This document shows, one piece after another, positions 8,044 to 15,600 of a stretch of DNA of 18,159 bases. Under the pieces are notes generated by a model. That model made no database searches. It had not been told where the DNA came from and worked only from the letters and a program-made list of their open reading frames with translations. The DNA lies in assembly GCA_934717675.1 (NCBI GenBank), contig CAKUYZ010000031.1:1-18159 (forward strand), in the 5' to 3' direction. Each line of letters begins with the position of its first letter. Position 1 is the stretch's first letter. The translations under genes were made by a program, and so were the position numbers. Source of the DNA: an uncultured Bacteroidales bacterium (GTDB taxonomy: Bacteria; Bacteroidota; Bacteroidia; Bacteroidales; Marinilabiliaceae).

Positions 8044-9138
8044 ATGAAGAAGTTCCTAAAAGTTGCGCTCATTGTCATTGTAGCCATCCTTTTCATCTGG
8101 ACTTTCATCTTCCTCTATCAGAAGTCCCAGCCCAAGGTCAAGTCTTTCGCCACCGTGCGTCCAGAGGTGGGCGACTTGGAGCAGGCCACCGTGGCCACGG
8201 GCAAAATTGAGCCGCGAGACGAGATTGAGATCAAGCCGCAAATATCCGGCATCATAGCCGAGATTTATAAAGAGGCCGGCCAAACAGTCAAGGCGGGCGA
8301 GGTGCTGGCCAAGGTGAAGGTGATTCCGGAGATGAGCTCGCTCAACTCCGCGCAGAGCCGAGTGCGACTGGCGGAAATCTCTCTCAAGCAGGCGCAGACC
8401 GACTTTGGCAGGATGAAGAACCTCTTTGAGCAGAAACTTGTGAGCGCGGAGGAGTATGAGAAATCGGAGGTGACGCTCCGTCAGGCTGAGGAGGAGAAAG
8501 TTGCGGCCGATGACAATCTTGAAATTGTCAAGGAGGGAATCTCTAAGAGCAACGCCTCGCTCAGCAGCACCTTCATCCGTTCCACCATCACGGGTCTCAT
8601 CCTCGACGTGCCCGTCAAGGTCGGCAACTCTGTCATCATGAGCAACACGTTCAATGACGGCACCACCATAGCCACTGTGGCCGACATGACGGACCTCATC
8701 TTCAAGGGCAACATTGACGAGACCGAGGTCGGGCGCATACGCGAGGGCATGCCCGTCAAGATCACGCTCGGCGCGCTCCAAGACCTCGCGTTGGACGCTC
8801 GCCTTGAATACATCTCGCCCAAGGGCGTGGAGGAGAACGGGGCCAACCAGTTTGAGATCAAGGCCGCCGTCTCGGTGCCAGACTCTGTCACGGTGCGCTC
8901 CGGCTACAGTGCCAACGCGTCCATAGTCCTCAAGCGCGTCCAATCCGTCATCACGCTGCCAGAGAGCGTCTTGGAGTTCAGTGGAGACACCTCGTTCGTC
9001 TACGTCCTCACAGACTCCGTGCCGCAGCAGAAGTTTGACCGCCGCCGGGTGGAGCTGGGTATGAGCGACGGCATCAAGATGGAGATAAAGTCTGGCGTGA
9101 CAACCGCCGACCAGGTCCGCGGCGCAGAGAATGACTAG
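8044..9138 (+). CDS. HlyD/MacA-type periplasmic adaptor protein
   Basis: This membrane-fusion protein links the inner-membrane ABC permeases to the TolC-type channel. The 364 residues begin with an uncleaved signal anchor (helix about 6-25), with no lipobox Cys. A beta-barrel and lipoyl-like segment (about 45-92) contains the VATGKIEPRDEIEIKPQISG half-motif. A coiled-coil hairpin spans about 97-175, with heptads in SAQSRVRLAEISLKQAQTDF and EEYEKSEVTLRQAEEEK. The second lipoyl half is at about 178-215, the beta-barrel follows at about 216-295, and a membrane-proximal domain closes the protein. The hairpin is short, as in MacA rather than HlyD itself. It lies 59 bases after the second permease and 35 bases before the outer-membrane factor, consistent with one operon. 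Confidence 0.93.
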   Translation: MKKFLKVALIVIVAILFIWTFIFLYQKSQPKVKSFATVRPEVGDLEQATVATGKIEPRDEIEIKPQISGIIAEIYKEAGQTVKAGEVLAKVKVIPEMSSLNSAQSRVRLAEISLKQAQTDFGRMKNLFEQKLVSAEEYEKSEVTLRQAEEEKVAADDNLEIVKEGISKSNASLSSTFIRSTITGLILDVPVKVGNSVIMSNTFNDGTTIATVADMTDLIFKGNIDETEVGRIREGMPVKITLGALQDLALDARLEYISPKGVEENGANQFEIKAAVSVPDSVTVRSGYSANASIVLKRVQSVITLPESVLEFSGDTSFVYVLTDSVPQQKFDRRRVELGMSDGIKMEIKSGVTTADQVRGAEND

Positions 9139-9173
9139 TCTCATAAACTCAAAAAAAAATCATCTTTCAAGCC

Positions 9174-10502
9174 ATGAATCATTGTCTATACATAAAGGCG
9201 GCCGCCGTAGCCGCGGCCACCATGTCAATAGCCCCCGCCGCCACTGCGCAGCAGGAGTGGACGCTCCGCCAGTGCATCGACTATGCCGTGGAGCACAGCG
9301 TCTCCATCCGTCAGCGCCAGGTTGAGGTCCAAAAGAGTGAGAATGAGCTGAGCACGTCACGCGGGGCTCATCTCCCATCCGTCAGCGCCTACGTCGGCCA
9401 GACGTTCGACTTCGGCCGAGGACTGACCATCAACAACACGTACGAGAACAAAAACACCCGCAACACAAGCTTCGCGCTCCAGGCCAACCTCACGCTCTTC
9501 GAGGGCTTCCGCGCGACCAACGGCGTCAAGGTCTCGCGCCTCAACCTGGCCGCCGCCACTGACGACCTGGCCGCCGCCAAGGAAGATCTGGGCATCAGCG
9601 TGGCGCAGGCCTACCTCCAGGTGCTCTGCTCCAAGGAGATTGCAGAGGCCGCGCACGTGCAGGCCGACTTGAGCCGCCAGCAGCTGGACCGCAAGGTGGC
9701 GCTGCTTGAAAACGGGCGCGCGGCCGAGGCCGATGTCTATGAGGCCCGATCGCTCGTGGCGCAAGATGAGATGAACGCCGTCAAGGCCGACAATGACTAT
9801 CGCCTCGCGCTTCTCGACCTGTCGCAGCTCTTGGAGCTCCCGTCGCCCGACGGCATGACCGTGGCCATGCCAGACACGGCCATAGCCCTGGGGCAATATG
9901 CCGGCCCTGAGGAGATATATCAAGAGGCCATGGCCTCCAAGGCGTCTGTCCGCGCGGCGCAAGAGAGAACCCAGAGCGCGGAGAGGAGCGTGGCCCTGGC
10001 CAAGGGCGCCTACTCGCCCACGCTGAGCCTCCAGGCAGGCATCTCCACGGGCTATTATGCCGTGGCGGGGCAGAGCGGCGACTCCTTTGGCGACCAGCTG
10101 GACCAGAACCTCGACAAGGCCGTCTCGCTCTCACTCTCCATCCCCATCTTCAACCGTTTCGCCACGCGAAACGGGGTCCGCTCCGCCAAGATGAACTACT
10201 CATCGTCCCTTATGGAACTGGAGAGCGTCCGCAAGACCCTCTACAAAGAGATTCAGCAGGCCTACTATAACGCCGTGGCCGCCAAAGCCACCTATGAGAG
10301 CAGCGTGGCCGCGGCAGAGAGCTCCGAGGCGGCGTTCCGACTGGCCGAGGGCAAATATGCGGCGGGCCTATCGTCAGCTACCGACTATGCCGAGGCGCGA
10401 ACCAACCGCCTCACGGCAGTGGCCAACATGATTCAGTATAAGTACGATATGCTCTTCCGCGGCAAGATTCTCGACTTCTACCGCGGTGCGACGCTAGACT
10501 AA
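9174..10502 (+). CDS. TolC-type outer-membrane efflux protein
   Basis: This is the outer-membrane channel of the tripartite pump. The 442 residues begin with a signal peptide (about 1-25, Ala-rich, likely cleaved after ATA before QQ), with no lipobox. Two OEP repeats follow. The first starts at WTLRQCIDYAVEHSVSIRQ (29-47); the second starts near the EEIYQEAMASKASVRAAQ segment. Each has long helices and a two-strand barrel insert; FDFGRG in the first insert and LSLSIPIFNR in the second are typical. The C-terminal helix segment LRxAEGKYAAGLSSATDY is the classic TolC end motif (here with F for L). It is the last gene of the operon and is followed by two hairpins. Confidence 0.93.
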   Translation: MNHCLYIKAAAVAAATMSIAPAATAQQEWTLRQCIDYAVEHSVSIRQRQVEVQKSENELSTSRGAHLPSVSAYVGQTFDFGRGLTINNTYENKNTRNTSFALQANLTLFEGFRATNGVKVSRLNLAAATDDLAAAKEDLGISVAQAYLQVLCSKEIAEAAHVQADLSRQQLDRKVALLENGRAAEADVYEARSLVAQDEMNAVKADNDYRLALLDLSQLLELPSPDGMTVAMPDTAIALGQYAGPEEIYQEAMASKASVRAAQERTQSAERSVALAKGAYSPTLSLQAGISTGYYAVAGQSGDSFGDQLDQNLDKAVSLSLSIPIFNRFATRNGVRSAKMNYSSSLMELESVRKTLYKEIQQAYYNAVAAKATYESSVAAAESSEAAFRLAEGKYAAGLSSATDYAEARTNRLTAVANMIQYKYDMLFRGKILDFYRGATLD

Positions 10503-10538
10503 TATATTAGTGACTATAGGTTAGTGTTTCATAATTCT

Positions 10539-10597
10539 GCGCGCCGCATGCCGCAACGGCGAGAGCATCTGCGCGGCGCGCCATGTAGTTTATTTTT
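10539..10597 (+). terminator. GC-rich hairpin after the TolC-type gene
   Basis: GCGCGCCGC (10539-10547) pairs perfectly with GCGGCGCGC (10573-10581), with extra ATGC/GCAT pairing inside. A T-rich stretch (10589-10597) follows, but seven bases away from the stem. This makes it a weaker intrinsic terminator than the next one. It may be a first-stage terminator or a 3' end-protecting structure. Confidence 0.55.
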
Positions 10598-10619
10598 GAC
10601 AGTTGCATGATTCTGACTG

Positions 10620-10667
10620 TGGCCGGCAATGCGTCGTGATGACGCGCTGCCAGCCATGGCCTTTTTA
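10620..10667 (+). terminator. Rho-independent terminator of the efflux operon
   Basis: GGCC (10621-10624) with GGCC (10658-10661), and GCGTC (10631-10635) with GACGC (10641-10645), form a long interrupted stem with a five-base GTGAT apical loop. The stem is followed at once by TTTTT (10662-10666). It closes the ABC efflux operon and isolates the next gene. Confidence 0.75.
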
Positions 10668-10683
10668 TAATTTCTTGGCGTGG

Positions 10684-10714
10684 TTGACATTTCAGGCTGT
10701 AATGGTTATTTTCG
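10684..10714 (+). promoter_or_regulatory. Candidate promoter for the coiled-coil gene
   Basis: TTG (10684-10686), 20 bases, then TATTTTCG (10707-10714) matches the Bacteroidota -33/-7 consensus at all but one conserved position (C for T at the seventh base). Transcription would then begin within a few bases of the ATG at 10722, giving an almost leaderless message. It would also rule out the in-frame GTG at 10680, which would lie upstream of the transcript. Confidence 0.4.
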
Positions 10715-10721
10715 CGGCGTT

Positions 10722-11591
10722 ATGAAATTAGAGAACAAACACCTTGTCATAGCTGCGGCCGCGGCCGCAGTGGCCATAATAGTCCTCGCTGCGTTGCTTG
10801 TGCGCAGCAACAGCCAGATGTCTGAAATGACGCAAGTCTTCACAGAAGAGAAGCAACAGCTTGTCTCTGACTATCAAGACCTCTCGGTGGCCTATGATGA
10901 AGTTCACTCAGACAACGACTCCTTGGACAACCTTGTGAGCCAACAGCGAGCCCGCGTGGAGCAGCTCACCGAGGAGCTGAAGACCCTCAAGGCGTCCAAC
11001 GCGCGCCGCATAAAGGAGCTTCAGGGCGAGCTGGCGACGCTGCGCAACGTCATGCGGAGCTTCATTGTGCAGATTGATTCTCTCAACGCCACAAACAACG
11101 TCCTCCGTCAAGAAAACTCTGAGATAAAGGGGCGGCTGGCGAGCGCGAGCCGAGAGAACGCGTCGCTCCAGCAGCGCAATGAGACGCTGTCTCAAAAGGT
11201 CACTGTGGCGGCGCGCCTCGAGGCCAAGTCCATAAACGTGCAGACTCTCAATTTTAAAGATCGGGAGACGAACAAACTGGCCAAGATTGCCAAAATAAAG
11301 GTGGCTTTCACCATCGCCAAAAACGTCTCGGCCGAGGTCGGAGTGCGCGACATATTCCTCCGCCTCACTCGCCCTGACGGCCAACTCCTTTTTCACTCCA
11401 AAAACGACACTTTCCGTTTCGAGGACTCCGACATCAATTTCTCAGCGCGCCGAATGGTGGAGTATGGCGGAGAGGACACCCCGACCTATGTGATATATTC
11501 CGTGGATATGGGCGAGCTGACCGCCGGAAGCTATGAGGTGGAGCTATTTGCGGGTGGCGAGGTCATAGGCCGCTCCTCTTTCAGCCTTTAG
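10722..11591 (+). CDS. Membrane-anchored coiled-coil protein, unknown function
   Basis: I do not recognise a named family. Starting at ATG 10722 the protein has 289 residues. A short positive start (MKLENKH) is followed by one hydrophobic helix (about 8-27), then a long coiled coil (about 33-168) rich in Leu heptads, Gln, Glu and Lys. The C-terminal domain (about 170-289) is predicted mostly strand, with LRLTRPDGQLLF, TYVIYSVDMGEL and SYEVELFAGGEVIGRSSF; it looks like an Ig-like or carrier-type beta-sandwich. The topology suggests an envelope protein with the coil and beta domain in the periplasm. An in-frame GTG at 10680 would add 14 residues, but the hydrophobic anchor then starts unusually late, so I prefer the ATG. 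It lies four bases before the WYL regulator and is probably co-transcribed with it. Confidence 0.8.
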   Translation: MKLENKHLVIAAAAAAVAIIVLAALLVRSNSQMSEMTQVFTEEKQQLVSDYQDLSVAYDEVHSDNDSLDNLVSQQRARVEQLTEELKTLKASNARRIKELQGELATLRNVMRSFIVQIDSLNATNNVLRQENSEIKGRLASASRENASLQQRNETLSQKVTVAARLEAKSINVQTLNFKDRETNKLAKIAKIKVAFTIAKNVSAEVGVRDIFLRLTRPDGQLLFHSKNDTFRFEDSDINFSARRMVEYGGEDTPTYVIYSVDMGELTAGSYEVELFAGGEVIGRSSFSL

Positions 11592-11595
11592 CCGC

Positions 11596-12504
11596 TTGCC
11601 CACGGTGGACCAGCCCAAGATTGAGCGCGTCTTGCGCCTTATGAAGCTGCTCTCTGGCCCGGCGCAGCTGCCTGTTGAGGAGGTCGCCCGCCGGCTGGGC
11701 ACGTCGCCAAGGTCGGTCTACCGCTACATCGACACTTTTAAGGAGGCGGGCTTTGTGGTATATAAGCCGGCCCCGGGGGTCTATCGCCTTGGCACTGACG
11801 ATGACAAGCTCGACGGCTTCGGGCGGCTCACACATTTCACTGAGGACGAGGCCAACATCTTTGACCAGCTCCTCGACGCCCTAGACGACACCAACGAGCT
11901 CAAGAAGGGCCTGCGGCGCAAGCTGTCCTCGGTCTATGAATGCACCGCGATGGCTGGCAGCACCATACGCAGCCGAAACGCGGAGAACATCCAGAGGCTT
12001 CGGCACGCCATGGAGGCCAAGGTGCAGGTGATTCTCAGAGGCTACTCATCGGCCCACTCCGCGAGCGTGTCGGACAGGAGGGTCGAGGCTTTCGGCTTCT
12101 CCACAAACTATGTGCAGATATGGTGCCTAGACACCAAAGACCTCAGTGTCAAGATGTTTAAGACGTCGAGGGTGGACAGTGTAGAGGTCACCCGCGAGCC
12201 GTGGGCGCATGAGCCATTGCACAAGGTGGTGCATGAAGACATTTTCCGCATGACGGGCTTTGAAGTCCACCCTGTCGATCTTCGCCTGGGCCTCAGGGCG
12301 CGCAGTTTGCTTCTGGAGGAATATCCGCAGGCGGCTGCCTTCGTGGAGCGGGAGAGTGAGGGGCGTTGGCGCCTCGCCACGGGTGTGTGCGACTTTGCGG
12401 GTGTCGGGCGGTTTGTGCTTGGCTTGGCGGATGATATTGAGGTGTTGGGGTCTGATGAGTTCTTGGCCTACCTGCGGGGTTGCGTGAAGCGTATGAAATT
12501 CTAG
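11596..12504 (+). CDS. WYL-domain HTH transcriptional regulator
   Basis: This is a cytosolic DNA-binding regulator. The N-terminal winged helix-turn-helix (about 5-65) has the HTH_11 pattern: IERVLRLMKLLSG, VEEVARRLGTSPRSVYRYIDTFKEAGF, then a wing ending GVYRLG. A linker helix region (about 80-135) leads to a WYL domain (about 140-200) in which the WYL tripeptide reads IWCL (175-178), with the supporting SRVDSVEV strand. A C-terminal WCX-like domain (about 215-300) follows. WYL domains are thought to sense nucleic-acid or nucleotide ligands. The start is not ATG: TTG at 11596 or GTG at 11605 both fit, and the first ATG (11641) would cut into the HTH. Its start sits four bases after the stop of the coiled-coil gene, which suggests translational coupling. 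The target is unknown. Confidence 0.9.
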   Translation: MPTVDQPKIERVLRLMKLLSGPAQLPVEEVARRLGTSPRSVYRYIDTFKEAGFVVYKPAPGVYRLGTDDDKLDGFGRLTHFTEDEANIFDQLLDALDDTNELKKGLRRKLSSVYECTAMAGSTIRSRNAENIQRLRHAMEAKVQVILRGYSSAHSASVSDRRVEAFGFSTNYVQIWCLDTKDLSVKMFKTSRVDSVEVTREPWAHEPLHKVVHEDIFRMTGFEVHPVDLRLGLRARSLLLEEYPQAAAFVERESEGRWRLATGVCDFAGVGRFVLGLADDIEVLGSDEFLAYLRGCVKRMKF

Positions 12505-12572
12505 CTTTTTTACATTTTTTCTCCCGCCAACACACAGGTGGCGTCTTCCTCTTGCGTAATTGTAGTAAATTT

Positions 12573-12592
12573 AAGGGTCAATGCGCACCCTT
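12573..12592. promoter_or_regulatory. Inverted repeat AAGGGT-8-ACCCTT ahead of the hybrid regulator
   Basis: AAGGGT (12573-12578) and ACCCTT (12587-12592) form a perfect 6-bp dyad with an 8-base spacer. No T tract follows, so it is not a terminator. Its place in the 171-base gap before the regulator's ATG makes an operator plausible. I found no clear -33/-7 promoter in this gap, so read-through from the WYL gene is also possible. Confidence 0.3.
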
Positions 12593-12675
12593 GAGTTCTC
12601 TGGTGGCAGGCGGTCTTGGCTCTTTCTTCGGTTGCCTTGTCGTTGCATGGTGCGTTTGGGCAAAATTCTTTCCCA

Positions 12676-15600
12676 ATGCAAATAAGACTTCAGACTCTCT
12701 TGACCTTTGTGGCCTTGTCTTTGCTCCCGTTGAGTGCGGCGGGGCAGGGCAGTGTGTCAGACGGCTTGGGAGTGCAAAATATTGGCGTGTCAGACGGCCT
12801 GTCGCAGAACAATGTGAACGGCTTGGCGCTCGACGCGCGAGGTTTCCTGTGGGTCGGGACGGATGACGGCCTCGACCGTTATGACGGTGGCGAGTTCGTT
12901 CCCGTCCGCAATGTATCCCGCGGTTGCGGGCTCGATGGCGGCGACCCGTGCGTGACGAGGGTCGATGTAGACGCCAGTGGCCACGTCTGGGTGGTGGGCC
13001 ATCGAGGCGCTGTCTTTTGCTACAGCCCGATGGAGAATGCCTATGTGAGGCTCGCGGGGCGCGGTGGCGAGAGTCTCCGTCTGCCGTCGGAGGGCATTGT
13101 CTGCTCGGCGGATTCTGTGGTGCTGCTCTACGGCTGCGATGCCGGCGCTTGCGCCTTCCGCATGTCTCCTGTGGGGAGTCCTGAGTGCGTGTGGCAAGAC
13201 ACTGTGCGCTATTGCTTCGCCGCGCCTGCGCCCGAGGGAGTGTGGCTCTATGGCGATGGCCGTCTGTCTCTTGTCGGCGCCGCGGGTCGCGTCCGTCAGT
13301 TAGCCCCGTCGGGGCTGACAGTCTCGGCCTCGGCCATGACCGTGGCTGGCGGCGTAGCCCTCATTGCCGACGGTTCTTGTTCCTTGCGTCGCGTGGCGTT
13401 GCCTGGTGGCGAGGTTTTGCCCGAAGTCTCTGGCCTGCCGCGCCCTGTGGCCGATGTCGTCGCTCTGTCCGGCTCTCTTGTCGCCGCTGTTCATTCTGAC
13501 TGCGGCCTCACCATTGTCAATGCCGAGAGCGGCGCCATCTGCCCGCGCTCTTCCCTTGGGGCCGACTGCTTGGCTTCATCTCGCGTCTCTGTGGTGCGGG
13601 ACAGTCAGGGCGGGGTTTGGTTCTATGACGGGGCCGGCGCCGTCTACCACTATGACGCTCTCAACGGCATACTCCGTCGGGTGGTCATAATGGGTCCCGC
13701 GGAGGCCGCCGCGCTGCCGTCTCTCCGCGTCAATGTGGTGCCAGACGTCATGGTGCCTGGCATCTATTGGATCGCTAGCCTTGGCGGTGGCCTTGTGCGC
13801 TATGATGAGAATGCCGATGTGGCGCAACCCGTCATCAGCAAGAGGGCCTATGTGCCCGAATATCTCCAGTGCGCCGTGCAAGACTCCGCCGGCAACCTCT
13901 GGCTCGGCAGCGAGGGTGTGGGGCTTGTCAAGATCTCGCTGCGCCGCTACGTCAGCAGGTCTTTGCGTCCTGGCGAGCCTCTGCGCTTCAGCGCAAAAAA
14001 CAATGTGGTGGCGGTATTGGAAAGCGTGGACGGCAACGTGTGGATGGGCGTGAAAAATGGAGACATATACGTCTACGACCCCAACCTCATGCGTGAGTTG
14101 TGCCACAAGCAGTCCATCCGCCCAACGCATATGGCGGCCGACAGCCGAGGGCGCATATGGGTGGCCACGGACGGCTTCGGCGTCTTTGTCTACGATTTGT
14201 CCACCTTTGCCGAGCTGGCCCATTACACACACTCCGACGATAATTTTATGTCTTTGGCGTCAGACCGTGTCTTGAAGGTGGTGCCGGATGACAATGGGCG
14301 AATATGGCTCGTCATGGCAGACGGCGGTGTGGACCTTGTTGAAGACTTCCGCCGCTCCGAGACGCGCTTCCGACACTTTTTCGCGGCCAACGCCAAGGTC
14401 ACGGCCTGCGACGCCATGCTCGACTCCGAGGGCCTGCTGTGGCTGGCCACGGACCGTGGCTTCATATGCTACGCCCCGTCGCGCCTCATCAAGGATTCTG
14501 AAGACTATGTGACGTATAAGTTCGATGATGAGCAGCCGGCGGCTAGCGTGAGGAACAACGAGGTGAGGACAATATGCGAAGACCCGCAAAAACGCATCTG
14601 CGTCGGCACGGCGGGCGGTGGCCTGTGCAGGCTTGTCTTCGACGTTGGCCATGTGCGTTTTGTCCGTTTCACGGAGCGTGATGGCTTGCCTTCCAATGTG
14701 GTGTCGGCCATCGTCTGCACAGACGACAGCACCCTGTGGGTGGCCACGGAGAGCGGCTTGTCGCGCTTCAATCTGCGGACGGAGAAATTTTCCAACCTGC
14801 GGGCGGCGGAGACCGACTTCGGCAATCTGTTCAATAGTCACGCCTGCGCCATACGCTCCAATGGCAACATCTTGTGGGGTAGCCTTGACGGCCTGGTGGA
14901 TCTAGACCCGCACATGAGGATTTCTGACGAGAAGGGCGGAAACGCCAACATCTCAACAATATCGGTAGACGGCAAGATGCTCGTCTTCGGAGGCGATGAC
15001 GGTGAGCCCTCCATTGACCGGCCCGCCGCCTTTGCCCGCCGAGTCTCCCTGCCGCCAGATTTTGACGAGCTCTGTTTCCGCATTGCGGACATGGGTCGGA
15101 GTGGCGGGCGGCAGTCGGACTATGTCTACAAGATGGAGGGTGTAGATGCCGACTGGGAGCCGCTCGACGCGAGCCGCGTAGCAGAATATCGTCGCCTGCC
15201 GCCGGGCGACTACACCTTCCGTGTCCGCAACGGAGGCAATGGGGCGGAGACCTCTGTCATTGTCAGCGTGGCCAGCAACTGGTGGAGCTTGCCGATCAAG
15301 GTGCTGTTGGCTCTCGCGGCTGTCGCTCTCGCTTTCGTGTTGCCGCTCGTCATTTTCAAAATCTTGCGCAAACAGACGGCAGAGGCCATTGCGGAAGACA
15401 AGGTCAAGGCATATAAGTCCACGTTCATGCGCACCATAAACCGTGAGGTGCGCTCGCCCATGCGGATGATTCAGAACACTTTGGCCACCATCAAGGAGGC
15501 CAAGGGCGGCATGGCGGATGAGTTGCGTCCGCTTCTGTTTCTGGTTGAGAAGAACATGACAAAAATATCGGGTATGGTCGGCGCCATGTTGGATAAGAAA

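Noticed and set aside
8056..9144. 362-codon open frame on the - strand covering almost all of the adaptor gene
   Set aside because: It is unusually long but explained by codon bias of the HlyD-type gene. Its translation is Leu/Asp/His/Val-rich with no domain, and the sense gene fits the operon and the family fully.
10680..10721. GTG start for the coiled-coil protein
   Set aside because: It adds 14 residues ahead of the membrane anchor and overlaps the best promoter match; ATG 10722 fits better.
12525..12543. CGCCA/TGGCG hairpin after the WYL gene as a terminator
   Set aside because: Five base pairs and no T tract after it; the T-rich stretches lie before the stem, so it does not look like a terminator on the + strand.
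12616..12675. Upstream TTG start for the hybrid regulator
   Set aside because: It would put 20 extra residues before a clean signal peptide that starts at ATG 12676.
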